DNA of 64,000 nucleotides from Parerythrobacter_A sp963761775 (lineage in GTDB: Bacteria > Pseudomonadota > Alphaproteobacteria > Sphingomonadales > Sphingomonadaceae), in contig CAVXIF010000009.1 of NCBI GenBank assembly GCA_963761775.1, positions 13,207 through 77,206 on the forward strand, written 5' to 3'. The position numbers and the translations under genes are program-made. The notes beneath the pieces are model-generated. The model saw only the letters and a list, made by a program, of their open reading frames with translations, was not told the origin of the DNA and ran no database searches. Positions 19,634 to 28,768 of this stretch are shown in pieces (within the stretch, counting starts at the first letter, position 1; every line of letters begins with the position of its first letter).

Positions 19634-20789
19634 CGCCGTGCGCCGCTGCCACCGTTGCGGCAATCCGCGCGCTGGCCTTGCCGTCGCCATAGGGATTATG
19701 CGCCTGCGCCATTGCGGCATAGGCCGCGCTGTCGTCCAGCAGGCGAGCGGTTTCGCGCACGATGCGCGCCGTGTCGGTCGCCACCAGCACCGCGGTGCCT
19801 GCGTCCACGCCTTCGGGTCGTTCGGTCGTGTCGCGCATCACCAGCACCGGCTTGCCAAGGCTGGGCGCTTCTTCCTGCACGCCGCCGCTATCGGTCAGGA
19901 TGACGTCGGCAAGGCTCATCAGGCGGACGAAATGCGGGTAGTCGAGCGGATCGATGAGCGCGACGTTCCCGCGCCCCGCCAGCGCCGCTTGCATTACCGG
20001 GCGCACGTTGGGATTGGGGTGGACGGGGAAAATCACCGCCACATCGTTGCGGTCTGCCAGTTGCGCCACGGCGGCGGCGATATTGGCCATGCCGGTGCCG
20101 AAATTCTCGCGGCGATGCGCGGTCAGGGCGATGATACGCTTGCCCGCGAACCGCGCCGCAACTTCGTCCAGCCCGCTGGCGAGCGAGGGGTCCGCTTCGA
20201 TCCGGCCATGCGTTGCGAGCAGCGCGTCGATTACCGTATTGCCGGTGACATGGATGGCGCTTTCCGGCACATTCTCCGCCCGCAATGCCGCTGCCGCGCC
20301 TTCGGTCGGCGCGAAGTGCAGGTCACCGACCACGCCGACGACGCGGCGGTTCACCTCTTCGGGCCAGGGCGAATATATATTGCCGCTGCGCAGCCCCGCT
20401 TCGACATGGCCGACGGGAATTTTTCGGAAATAGGCGCTGAGCGTCACCATCATCGTGGTCAGCGTATCGCCATGCACCAGCACGCGGTCGGGCTGCCACG
20501 CATCGAGCGCGGCGCCGCACGCGACCAGCATCCGGGCCGCCAGCCCGTCCAGCGACTGGCCGTGCTCCATCAGGTCGAGGTCGATATCGGGCGTAATCCC
20601 CGCAATCGCCAGCACCTGGTCGAGCAGGTCGCGATGCTGCGCCGTCACCGCAACGCGCACATCCAGGTCGCCACGCTCTTTCAGCGCATGGACGACCGGA
20701 AACATCTTGATCGCTTCGGGCCGGGTGCCGAAGCTGACGAGGATGCGGGGGCGCGAAGGTTTTTTTTCGGGCGGGGCGGCGGGGGTCAT
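19623..20789 (-). CDS. wecB: UDP-N-acetylglucosamine 2-epimerase (non-hydrolysing)
   Basis: A 388-residue WecB that interconverts UDP-GlcNAc and UDP-ManNAc in the cytoplasm. It has the N-terminal FGTRPEAIKM, the VHGDTLTTM segment, HVEAGLRSG with the catalytic region, EEVNRR, and the C-terminal DSGGVQEEAPSLGKPVLVMRD and TERPEG. The ATG at 20789 overlaps the wecC stop (ATGA), which fixes the start and shows coupling. A longer reading adds six residues upstream without support. It supplies the substrate of WecC. Confidence 0.93.
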   Translation of the reverse strand: MTPAAPPEKKPSRPRILVSFGTRPEAIKMFPVVHALKERGDLDVRVAVTAQHRDLLDQVLAIAGITPDIDLDLMEHGQSLDGLAARMLVACGAALDAWQPDRVLVHGDTLTTMMVTLSAYFRKIPVGHVEAGLRSGNIYSPWPEEVNRRVVGVVGDLHFAPTEGAAAALRAENVPESAIHVTGNTVIDALLATHGRIEADPSLASGLDEVAARFAGKRIIALTAHRRENFGTGMANIAAAVAQLADRNDVAVIFPVHPNPNVRPVMQAALAGRGNVALIDPLDYPHFVRLMSLADVILTDSGGVQEEAPSLGKPVLVMRDTTERPEGVDAGTAVLVATDTARIVRETARLLDDSAAYAAMAQAHNPYGDGKASARIAATVAAAHGVSV

Positions 20790-22129
20790 TGTCGGGCAGC
20801 TTCCGGCCACATGCCGCGCGTATCGTACACCGTCTTGCCGCGATGCATCTGCGGGGGCGTATTGCGGAAAGCGTCGTGGTCCACCAGCACGCCGACCAGT
20901 TCCGCTTCCTTCATGGCCGTGGCAAAATCGACCAGTTGCGCACCGCTATCCGCCAAACCGCCGGGCAGCGCATCCGCGAACGGTTCGACCACCAACAGGC
21001 GCGGGCCGAGATCGGCAAGGCTTTCGGCGATCTGCAAGGCGGGAGATTCGCGGAAATCGTCGATATTGGGTTTGAACGCGAGGCCGAGCAACGCGAGTCT
21101 GGCGTCGGGCGCGCTGTCCGCCATCGCGCGCAGCCGCGCCGCGACATGGTGTGGCTTGGCATCGTTCACTTCGCGCGCGGTGCGGATGACGCGGGTGCGT
21201 TCGGGCGCGCCCGCCACCAGGAACCACGGGTCCACCGCGATGCAATGCCCGCCCACGCCGGGGCCGGGTTGCAGGATTTCAACGCGCGGGTGCCGATTGG
21301 CGAGGCGGATGACGTCCCACACGTCGATATCCATGTCTTCCGCCACCAGTGAAAGTTCGTTGGCGAAGGCGATATTCACGTCGCGGAAACTGTTCTCTGC
21401 CAGTTTCACCATCTCCGCCGCACCCGCCTGTGTCGGCAGGCAATCCCCGCTTACGAAGCGGCGATAGAACGCTGCGGCGCGTTCGCTGCATCGCGGGGTC
21501 AGCCCGCCGATGACACGGTCGTTGGCGACCAGTTCGGCGATGATCTTGCCGGGCAGGACGCGTTCCGGGCAATAGGCGATGCAGATGTCGGCCTCGCCTT
21601 CGCACACGCCGGGCACCGCCAGATCGGGGCGCTGGCTCGCAAGCCGTTCGGCCAGTTGCTGCGTGGTGCCGATGGGGGACGTCGATTCGAGGATGACGCA
21701 GCTGCCCTTCGCCACGCGCGGCGCAATCAGGTCGAGGGCGGCCATCACGTAGGAGACATCGGGCCGGTGGTCTTCGCCGAACGGCGTGGGCACGGCGATG
21801 AGGTAGGTGTCGGCCACGGGCGCTTCGAGCGAGGCGGACAGCAACCCCTGCCCGACCACCTGCTTCACCAGCGCATCGAGATCGCGTTCCTCGATATGGA
21901 CCGCGCCCGCGTTGATGGTGTCGACGATATCGGCGCGCGCATCGACTCCGCGCACATTCAGTCCGGCGCGGGCCATCACGGCGGCGGTGGGCAGGCCGAT
22001 ATAGCCCAGCCCGATCATCGCCACGTCGATGGATTCGTCTTCCAGCGGCCAGTCGGCCTGCGCCGCTTCGTCGACGCGCCATCCATCCATCTCCAGCCCG
22101 TCGAGGCGCGCGCCTTCGATTTCGACCAT
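20786..22129 (-). CDS. wecC: UDP-N-acetyl-D-mannosamine dehydrogenase
   Basis: A 447-residue nucleotide-sugar dehydrogenase that oxidises UDP-ManNAc to UDP-ManNAcA. It has the NAD loop IGLGYIGLPTAAVMA (about residues 40-54), VPTPFGEDHRPD, ESTSPIGTT, the KLAENSFRDVNIAFANE helix, the catalytic cysteine in GGHCIAVDPWF, and the GLAFKPNIDDFRESPA C-terminal domain. The N-terminal extension of about 35 residues before the Rossmann fold is longer than usual. The ATG at 22129 follows a GGAG ribosome binding site; a TTG at 22147 is the alternative. Its UDP-GlcA homologue Ugd is less likely because wecB is coupled to it. Confidence 0.9.
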   Translation of the reverse strand: MVEIEGARLDGLEMDGWRVDEAAQADWPLEDESIDVAMIGLGYIGLPTAAVMARAGLNVRGVDARADIVDTINAGAVHIEERDLDALVKQVVGQGLLSASLEAPVADTYLIAVPTPFGEDHRPDVSYVMAALDLIAPRVAKGSCVILESTSPIGTTQQLAERLASQRPDLAVPGVCEGEADICIAYCPERVLPGKIIAELVANDRVIGGLTPRCSERAAAFYRRFVSGDCLPTQAGAAEMVKLAENSFRDVNIAFANELSLVAEDMDIDVWDVIRLANRHPRVEILQPGPGVGGHCIAVDPWFLVAGAPERTRVIRTAREVNDAKPHHVAARLRAMADSAPDARLALLGLAFKPNIDDFRESPALQIAESLADLGPRLLVVEPFADALPGGLADSGAQLVDFATAMKEAELVGVLVDHDAFRNTPPQMHRGKTVYDTRGMWPEAARQ

Positions 22130-22377
22130 GCCACTTGCTCCTGCCAAGGCGAACGCATCGCCGGGATCGGCCCGGTTCGCATATCGCGCAGGTCATCGCA
22201 GGAAGGGGTTACCGAAGCGTTAGGCATGGGAGCGGTGATGACGGGCAGGGGCCGCCAAAGGGCCAATGGGCCCTGATTCGACCTTGTGCGCAGCGACAGC
22301 TTCGATAATGCAAGCGTGAGGCAAGGTCTCCTGCGATTTTTCTTGGCGGGGTTGTCTATCGAGCGGGAAAATTTGCC

Positions 22378-23733
22378 ATGGCGGCGTTCTTCGATTTCAT
22401 AGCGAGAAGGAACGTTCCGATCGCCCTCGTCGTGACGGCAATTCTGGCTTGCGGTTCCAAGTATTCCGGCTTCAACCTCCTCGTCGAGATGACGGGGCTC
22501 GTGCTCCTTTGCGCCCTCATCGCCTGGGGCAAGTGGTCGCCACCGATGCGCCTGGTTGCCGGATATTGCGGCGCCATGGCCTTGCTGCTGCTCTTCCAAT
22601 GTCTGCCGCTGCCCACCGCGATCTGGTCTTCCCTGGCCGGGCGGGAATTGCCCGGTGCGATTACGGCCTATGCCGGGGGCGGCGCGTGGCAGGCGATAAG
22701 CTTGTCGCCGCACCGGACGCTGGCCACCCTGACCACGTTGATACCGGTTGCCGCCGCTGCGATATGGGCGGCGGGCGCATCGCCGGAAGACAGGATCCTG
22801 TTCGTGCGCGTGGTGGTCGCGCTGGGGTTCGCCTCGGCCGTTCTCGGCGTATTTCAGTTCGCCAGTTCCAGCGGCTATATCCGGCCGACGAGCCATGAAG
22901 GCTTTGCCACCGGTTTCTTTTCCAATCGCAACCACCTCGGCACGTTCCTGGCTGTGTGCATTGGCCTGGTTCCCGCAGCGTTCGGGCCTTCGCACGCTTC
23001 GTCGGTCGGTCATGAAGGCACGTCCGGCGGGCGCGGCAAGGCCTCTTTCGACTTGTCCTGGTCCTCGCTGGCATCGGCGGCGGTTGCCTTCCTGCTGATC
23101 GCGGCCATCGCCACCACGTCGCGGGCGGGCATCCTTCTGGCCGGCCTGGCGACGCTTGCGGTGATGTGGCGCCTCTGGATGCCCGCCCGGCGTTTGGTCA
23201 CCGGACGCGGCATCGCACTGGCGGTGGCCATCGCCGCCGCGTTGATCGTCGGCCTTGTTCTGCTGATGTCCGACCGCGACACGGCGGATATCTTTACCAG
23301 ATTTGCGACATTCGGAACCGACGGGCGGCTGGTCCTGTGGAGCAACACCTGGTTTGCGGCACAACAATATTTCCCGTGGGGTGCAGGGTTCGGGAATTTT
23401 ACCGAAATCTATGCCTCCGTCGAAGATCTGGCTACGCTAAGGGAACGCAATCCGAACGAGGCCCATAGCGATTTCCTGCAAATCCTGCTTGCCGGCGGGC
23501 TGCTTGCGGTGCTGCTCGGCACGGTCGCAATCTGCCATCTGGGGTTGCTTTCATACCGCTGCATCGTCACTAGGGCGCATCGTCTGCTTATCCCCGGTGT
23601 TATCGTGGCAATTGGAATTATCCTGGTGCATTCTGCCGTCGATTACCCGCTGCGAAGCTACGCTATGTTGATACCCTTTGCCGTTTTGTGCGGTATCGTC
23701 TGCGCAGCCGCGCCCGTGCGGACCGCGCGCTGA
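22378..23733 (+). CDS. O-antigen ligase/polymerase-family membrane protein
   Basis: A 451-residue protein with about ten to twelve hydrophobic segments and a large loop, the Wzy_C/O-antigen-ligase layout. Recognisable parts are SNRNHLGTFLAVC (about residues 180-192), ATTSRAGILLAGLA, and the loop histidine region NEAHSDFLQILLAGGLL (about 360-376). Such proteins polymerise or transfer undecaprenyl-linked glycans on the periplasmic face. Its stop overlaps the start of the Wza-type gene (TGATG), so it belongs to the export operon and could serve it as polymerase or ligase. A separate Wzy-like gene exists at 31.6 kb. Confidence 0.85.
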   Translation: MAAFFDFIARRNVPIALVVTAILACGSKYSGFNLLVEMTGLVLLCALIAWGKWSPPMRLVAGYCGAMALLLLFQCLPLPTAIWSSLAGRELPGAITAYAGGGAWQAISLSPHRTLATLTTLIPVAAAAIWAAGASPEDRILFVRVVVALGFASAVLGVFQFASSSGYIRPTSHEGFATGFFSNRNHLGTFLAVCIGLVPAAFGPSHASSVGHEGTSGGRGKASFDLSWSSLASAAVAFLLIAAIATTSRAGILLAGLATLAVMWRLWMPARRLVTGRGIALAVAIAAALIVGLVLLMSDRDTADIFTRFATFGTDGRLVLWSNTWFAAQQYFPWGAGFGNFTEIYASVEDLATLRERNPNEAHSDFLQILLAGGLLAVLLGTVAICHLGLLSYRCIVTRAHRLLIPGVIVAIGIILVHSAVDYPLRSYAMLIPFAVLCGIVCAAAPVRTAR

Positions 23734-24426
23734 TGTCCCGAGCGATCATGGCCAAGGGTGCGGCCCTGTCGGGTGTGCTGCTGATGCTGGCGGGTTGCGT
23801 GCAATCGATAGAGACCAATCTTCCGGCAGGCGACGCCGGGTACGAGGTGCTTGCGTCTGCGCCCGAAGTCGGCGAATACGAGATCGCGCCGCTCGATCTG
23901 CTCAGTGTTACCGTGTTCCTGGAACCGGATTTGTCCAACCCGGAGTTGCGAGTCACCAATTCCGGGCGAATCGCCCTGCCGCTCGTCGGGGACATCGACG
24001 CGGGCGGGCTGACGACCGCAAGCGCTTGCGACCGAGATACGCCAGCGACTGTCGCGATATCTCAATACGCCGCAGGTCAGCGTATTGCTGGTCGAAAGCA
24101 GCGCGATGCGCGTTACGGTCGAAGGCGCTGTGGTGGAGCCGGGCATCTATCCGTTGACCGGCAAGACGGGCCTTCTCGATATCGTCGCGGCGGCGAAGGG
24201 TCCATCGCCCAGCGCCAAGCTGGATCAGGCGATCGTGTTGCGTACCGTGGACGGACGGCAATACGGGGCGGTGTTCGATCTCGACATGATTCGCGCGGGC
24301 GAATTCGCCGATCCGCAGCTGCGCGGGGGCGATCAGGTCGTGATCGGTCTTGACGGGCTCAAGGAAAACTATCGCCTCGCGTTGCAGGCCGCGCCGCTCG
24401 CGACGCTCGTCAGGTTGCTGTACTGA
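23733..24426 (+). pseudogene. wza: Wza-type polysaccharide export lipoprotein, frameshifted
   Basis: About 230 residues. A lipoprotein signal with LAGC (about residues 19-22) is followed by a Poly_export domain (YEIAPLDLLSVTVFLEPDLS, then NSGRIALPLVGDIDAGG) and, in the next frame, EIRQRLSRYLNTPQVSVLLVES and a SLBB-type VTVEGAVVEPGIYPL. Removing one A in the GCAAGC at about 24018-24022 restores the reading; the span is 231 codons plus one base. It would be the outer-membrane export channel partner of the Wzc-type kinase that follows after five bases. An internal ATG at 23748 is an alternative start. Confidence 0.85.
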
Positions 24427-24431
24427 GGTTG

Positions 24432-26627
24432 ATGCACCCCGTGATTATGGAACGAGAGACGAACGCGGTCACATCGACCGGACCCGGCAAGGATGCAAAG
24501 GCGTCGGGGCTGTTCGGCGATATGGCGGTGCAGCGGGCCAAGGCCATCTTTTGGCGCAACCGCTTTCTCGTGCTGGGCATCGTGGCGCTGTCCATACTCG
24601 CTGCACTGCTGCTGACCTTGATGGCGACACGGTACTATACCGCCACCGGCAGCGTCGAAATCGAGGAGCAGGCGCAGAAGGTCCTGGAAAGCGAAGTCGC
24701 GAAAAACAGCACGCCCGCGGATCTCTTCACGTTCCTGCAAACGCAAGTCGACATCCTGGAAAGCCGCTATCTCGCCGAACAGGTCGTGCGCCGCCTCGAT
24801 CTGGCTCAGAAACCCGATCTCGTTACGCGTTTGAGACTGGATGACGAAGTCCTGCCCGCGGCGGGCCCGCAACTTGCCAATACGCTGGCCGAAAGGTTGC
24901 AGGAACAGCTGACGGTTACCCTGCCGCGCAATTCGCAAATCGTGGAAGTCAGCTATTCCAGCCCCGATGCGCGTTTGTCCGCCGATGTGGCGAACGCCTT
25001 TCTCGACAGCTATGCCGAATCCAATCTGCTGCGCCGCGCGGAATCGACGTCCTATGCGCGAGAGTTTCTCGAAACACAGCTGGCAGAAGCGCAGCAGGAA
25101 CTGGAAGATGGCGAACGGGCGGCGCTTGCCTATGCGCGCCAGGCCGGCCTCCTCGACACCAGCAATTCGGCCGGAGCCGGCAATGGCGAGGCCACCGGAC
25201 CGGCAACCCTGTCGATCACCACGTCCGATCTGGTTCAGCTGAACCAGGCGTTGAATGCGGCGCGTCAGGAACGGATCGACGCGGAACAGAAATGGCGTGC
25301 CGCCTCGGGTGTGCCCGTCCTTTCCCTGCCGCAAGTCCAGGGCAATCTCGCAATTCAGCGGCTTCAGGAACAGCGCGCCGTCGCTCAGGCCGAATATAGC
25401 GAACTGCGAGAGCGGTATACCGACGAATATCCGACCGTCATGCAGGTGAAGGAACGCGTTTCCGAAATCGAGAGCCAGATCGGTCGCATCGCGCGCGATA
25501 TCCGCAGCTCGATCCGCTTGGAATATACGTCCGCCCAGCGCGTCGAATCGGCGCTCGACGGGCGGGTGCGTGCCTTGCGTGGCGAAACGCTGACCGAGCA
25601 GGACCGATCGGTGGAATACAATATTCTGCGTCGCAAGGCCGACACCAGCAGGCAGGTTTACGATTCGCTGTTGCAGCGCTTGCGGGAAGTGAGCCAGGAA
25701 TCGCAGCTGGTTTCGAACAACATCTCGGTTCTGGACCGCGCGGCTCCGCCGCTCGAACCCTCCTCGCCACGGCCGCTTCTCAACCTTGTCCTGGGTACCA
25801 TTGCCGGATTGTTGCTGGCTGCCGTCGCGACCGTGGTTCGGGAACAGATCGACAGCAAGATACGCGAACCGCGTCAGATCGAAGACTGGTTCGACCTGCC
25901 CGTCCTTGGCGTGGTGCCGCGTGCGGAAAAGGGTAGCAGGCCTAGAGAACAAGCCATGCAGCCGCGTTCCGCCCTGTCAGAAGCCTACCAGTCGCTGGCC
26001 AACACCGTTCGCCTTAATTGCGGCAGTGGCGGACTGATCGTGGTCACGAGCTCGCGTGCTGCGGAAGGAAAGACGCTCACGTCCTACGCGCTCGCGCAGA
26101 ACTTCCTGCGCATGGGGTCGCGCGTCTTGTTGATCGATGCCGACCTTCGCCGCGGCAGGCTCGACAGCATGTTCGAACGCGAGACGGAACAGGGGTTGAG
26201 CGAGGTCTTGAGCGGGCAGGTTGCGTGGCGCGATGCGGTCAACGACACCAGCCTGCCCTTTATCGCCGCCGGACAGCGGCCAGCCGACCCGGCCTTGTTG
26301 CTCAGCAGCGAAGCGCTCAACGCCATGTTGGACGAGGTGCTGAAGGACTACGACTTCGTTTTCCTCGACGGGCCTCCGGTTCTCGGTCTGGCCGATGCGC
26401 CGATCCTCGCCAATATGGCGGATACCCTGTTGTATGTGGTCGAAAGCAGTCTGACCAAGCGTTCCGAAGTGCAGACCGGCCTGCGCCGCCTCGGCCTTGC
26501 GGGCAAGCGTCCGCTGGGCACCATCATGACCAAGTTCGATGCGGCCGCGGCGGGCTATGGTGAAGAATACGGCTATACGTATTACGGCTATGGCGAGGGA
26601 GAGAGCGGGCTTGCAGCGCGCAGCTGA
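24432..26627 (+). CDS. wzc: Wzc/GumC-type polysaccharide co-polymerase with BY-kinase domain
   Basis: A 731-residue inner-membrane protein. TM1 lies at about residues 44-66, followed by a long coiled periplasmic Wzz domain with EQDRSVEYNILRRKADTSRQVYDSLLQRL, and TM2 at about 452-470. The cytoplasmic BY-kinase carries Walker A SSRAAEGKTLTSYA, Walker A' LLIDADLRRGRLD, Walker B FVFLDGPPVLGLADA, and a C-terminal tyrosine cluster (YGEEYGYTYYGYGEG) for autophosphorylation. It controls chain length and export with Wza. The start is the ATG at 24432; a TTG directly before and an ATG at 24447 are alternatives. Confidence 0.93.
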   Translation: MHPVIMERETNAVTSTGPGKDAKASGLFGDMAVQRAKAIFWRNRFLVLGIVALSILAALLLTLMATRYYTATGSVEIEEQAQKVLESEVAKNSTPADLFTFLQTQVDILESRYLAEQVVRRLDLAQKPDLVTRLRLDDEVLPAAGPQLANTLAERLQEQLTVTLPRNSQIVEVSYSSPDARLSADVANAFLDSYAESNLLRRAESTSYAREFLETQLAEAQQELEDGERAALAYARQAGLLDTSNSAGAGNGEATGPATLSITTSDLVQLNQALNAARQERIDAEQKWRAASGVPVLSLPQVQGNLAIQRLQEQRAVAQAEYSELRERYTDEYPTVMQVKERVSEIESQIGRIARDIRSSIRLEYTSAQRVESALDGRVRALRGETLTEQDRSVEYNILRRKADTSRQVYDSLLQRLREVSQESQLVSNNISVLDRAAPPLEPSSPRPLLNLVLGTIAGLLLAAVATVVREQIDSKIREPRQIEDWFDLPVLGVVPRAEKGSRPREQAMQPRSALSEAYQSLANTVRLNCGSGGLIVVTSSRAAEGKTLTSYALAQNFLRMGSRVLLIDADLRRGRLDSMFERETEQGLSEVLSGQVAWRDAVNDTSLPFIAAGQRPADPALLLSSEALNAMLDEVLKDYDFVFLDGPPVLGLADAPILANMADTLLYVVESSLTKRSEVQTGLRRLGLAGKRPLGTIMTKFDAAAAGYGEEYGYTYYGYGEGESGLAARS

Positions 26628-26631
26628 ACCG

Positions 26632-27771
26632 ATGTCCGGCGCGCGACTGCTCGCCGCGGCCTTGTCGTTCTTCGCCGGCTTGGCGCTGATCGCTTCGACC
26701 CTGGTCTTTTCGAACCCGCAATTTACCGGCACGGCGCTGTTCCGCAGCCTGGGAACCGACAACCCGTCGGCTCTTTCGCGCCTTGCGACGCTTCGTTTTG
26801 CCGAGGAAGATTACGCGGCCGCCAATGCCGCAGCACGTGCAAGTTTGCGGTCGGCACCCTTCGATCAACGCAGTCTGACCATCAGCGCACTGACCGATCC
26901 CCGCGCAGAGCGGCGGGACCGCGGTGTCAACCTTGCCGCCGCGCTCGGCTGGCGCGATCCGGCAACGCAAATATTGCTCGCAGGATTGAGCTTGGAGGGT
27001 GGCCAGCCTGAAATGTTCGTGCAGCGAATCGGTGCACTCGCAACGATGGACGAATGGTCGCCTACGCTTGTGGCGCTGTATGATCTGGGGCTGGAAGATC
27101 CTGACGCCCGGGCCGGAGTTACCCAAACTCTGGCTCGGGAAGGGGCGGTGCAGAGGGCGTTCTGGGGGGCGGCACCGACACGCAGCACGTCATTGAAACG
27201 ACGCGCCGATGCGTTGCGCGTCGTGGCACCGGGCATGGCACCCGACCTCCGCCGCGAAACCGCTGCGACGCTGATTGCAAGAATGCGCGTCGAACCGGGC
27301 GGGGATGCGCTGGCATTTGGCGTGTGGCGCACCCTGGTGCGAAAGCCGAAAGGCAACGAGATCGCCGGGGGGCGCCTGCGTCTGCCGCTTGCCGCATCCC
27401 CCACGCCCTACGACTGGCAACAACCCGCGAGGAGTGCGGTAGCATTAAGCAATTATGGCGAGGCGGGCATCGAAATTACGCCCTTCGTCACGCAAGCATC
27501 AGCCGTGATAACACGTGAATTGCCGTCGCAACCCGCACGATATCGTTTGCTCGCGATTCCGGCGGAAAACGGTTCGGCCGCCGGCCTTAGGTGGGATGCG
27601 CGATGTCTCGATCGGCAGCTGGACGTTTTGCCATCGACTACGACCGGAGAGGCAATAAGCGCGCGCGTTACGATACCAGCCGATTGCCGCCGCCCCAACG
27701 TTACTCTGCGAATCGGCAGGAATGCCGCGCGCATCGCGCTCGATCGCCTTGCAATCGAACGAGCCGAATGA
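26632..27771 (+). CDS. Membrane-anchored helical-repeat protein of the polysaccharide operon, unknown function
   Basis: A 379-residue protein starting at the ATG at 26632, four bases after the wzc stop. Residues 5-25 form a membrane anchor or uncleaved signal. Residues 40-150 are Ala/Leu/Arg-rich helices in a TPR-like rhythm (ALSRLATLRFAEEDYAAANAAARASL). The C-terminal half is beta-like with cysteines and no catalytic motif that I recognise. Position and topology suggest a periplasmic accessory factor for export or polymerisation, which is inference only. Confidence 0.6.
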   Translation: MSGARLLAAALSFFAGLALIASTLVFSNPQFTGTALFRSLGTDNPSALSRLATLRFAEEDYAAANAAARASLRSAPFDQRSLTISALTDPRAERRDRGVNLAAALGWRDPATQILLAGLSLEGGQPEMFVQRIGALATMDEWSPTLVALYDLGLEDPDARAGVTQTLAREGAVQRAFWGAAPTRSTSLKRRADALRVVAPGMAPDLRRETAATLIARMRVEPGGDALAFGVWRTLVRKPKGNEIAGGRLRLPLAASPTPYDWQQPARSAVALSNYGEAGIEITPFVTQASAVITRELPSQPARYRLLAIPAENGSAAGLRWDARCLDRQLDVLPSTTTGEAISARVTIPADCRRPNVTLRIGRNAARIALDRLAIERAE

Positions 27772-27881
27772 GCGTTATTACGCAGCTGCAGCATTTTTTT
27801 GCCGGAGGCGACAGATTTGTTGTTGCAAAACTTCGCTCCGCGCCCTAGACAGAAGGCCAACAAATCTCACGGGGAAATGAC

Positions 27882-28142
27882 ATGAGCACTTTGAAGACCT
27901 TGATTTCGTCTGCCGCGCTCGCGGCGCTGGCAATCGGTACGACGGCGAACGCAGCCGTCCGCCCCGCTGTATCCAACCTCAGCGCTTCGACGCCCGCCGT
28001 CGCTGCCGAGCGCTCCGTAACGAAGACCCGTTCCGAATCGCAGCTTGCAGGAGTGCCGCTGTTTGCCATCATCCTGGGCGTTGCTGCTACGATCGCTGGG
28101 ATTGTCATAATTGCGGACGACGGAGACGAGAGCCCGGCATAA
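27882..28142 (+). CDS. Small exported protein with a C-terminal membrane helix
   Basis: An 86-residue protein: an N-terminal signal-like helix with a T-A-N-A-A cleavage region near residue 25, a Ser/Ala/Thr-rich middle, one strong hydrophobic segment (GVPLFAIILGVAATIAGIVII, about 57-77), and an acidic tail (DDGDES). It has its own ribosome binding site (ACGGGGAA) and is followed by a strong terminator, so it is probably expressed at high level and separately from its neighbours. No known domain was recognised. Confidence 0.65.
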   Translation: MSTLKTLISSAALAALAIGTTANAAVRPAVSNLSASTPAVAAERSVTKTRSESQLAGVPLFAIILGVAATIAGIVIIADDGDESPA

Positions 28143-28171
28143 GCCGGCGCTCACCGATCTGACGATATAGA

Positions 28172-28212
28172 GAAAAAGGGTGCGGCGGATAATATCCGCC
28201 GCACCCTTTTTC
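28172..28212 (+). terminator. Strong rho-independent terminator
   Basis: An 18-bp perfect stem (AAAAAGGGTGCGGCGGAT pairing with ATCCGCCGCACCCTTTTT), loop AAT, with an A-run on one side and a T-run on the other, so it may work in both directions. It lies 30 bases after the small exported-protein gene and separates it from the SGNH hydrolase pair. Confidence 0.9.
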
Positions 28213-28327
28213 GTTGGACGACTCCGACACGGCGCAATCACGCTCCGTCGCACGCGCCCAAAGAAAACATTTTCCTACATTGCCAGGTGTGGTTAGCAGA
28301 GGTGCTCCTTTTCATTCAGGAGCTGCC

Positions 28328-28768
28328 ATGTCCCGCCTGCAATTGCCGCAACCGGCAACCCCCGCCAAATATATCTCGTTCCATGCGCTTGCCGTATCCG
28401 ATTCGACGGGTGCCTATTTCCCTGCGAGCGGTGACGACCCCCTGCCGATTCGCCGCGTTACGCCCATTCCAGCCCCCGATGTCGTGGGCACCGCTGCAAC
28501 GGGCAAGACCATCACACCGGCTTTCGCTGCGGCAGCCGACCTCGCTGTGTGGGTGGAAATGTCCGGAGACTGGGCGGGGCGAATCACGGTAGAGCGCTCC
28601 GCCGACGAAGGCGCAAACTGGCATGAGCTCACAATTGGCGGCAGGCCCTGGCCGCCATTCCTCCATAATGGCGCGCAAGCCGTTGCGCTGGAAGGGCGGG
28701 CGGATGTCCGGTTTCGGCTCGTGCTCGATATTGTCGATGGTATCGCTCAGTATCGGATCGGACAATGA
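28328..28768 (+). CDS. Conserved-looking small protein coupled to an SGNH hydrolase
   Basis: A 146-residue soluble protein with no signal peptide or membrane segment. The N-terminus is proline-rich. The middle (about 65-110) reads as beta-strands with VWVEMSGDWAGRITVERSADEGANWHEL, a style seen in phage-tail or carbohydrate-binding beta-sandwich proteins. The stop overlaps the start of the SGNH hydrolase (ATGA), so the two are made together. I do not know the family; a substrate-binding accessory to the hydrolase is possible. Confidence 0.6.
   Translation: MSRLQLPQPATPAKYISFHALAVSDSTGAYFPASGDDPLPIRRVTPIPAPDVVGTAATGKTITPAFAAAADLAVWVEMSGDWAGRITVERSADEGANWHELTIGGRPWPPFLHNGAQAVALEGRADVRFRLVLDIVDGIAQYRIGQ

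Noticed and set aside
19560..21467. 635-residue plus-strand frame over wecB and wecC
   Set aside because: The minus strand encodes two well-recognised enzymes; the plus frame is rich in H, R and Q without any family pattern.
24369..25952. 527-residue minus-strand frame opposite wzc
   Set aside because: Wzc motifs on the plus strand are unmistakable; the antisense frame has shadow composition.
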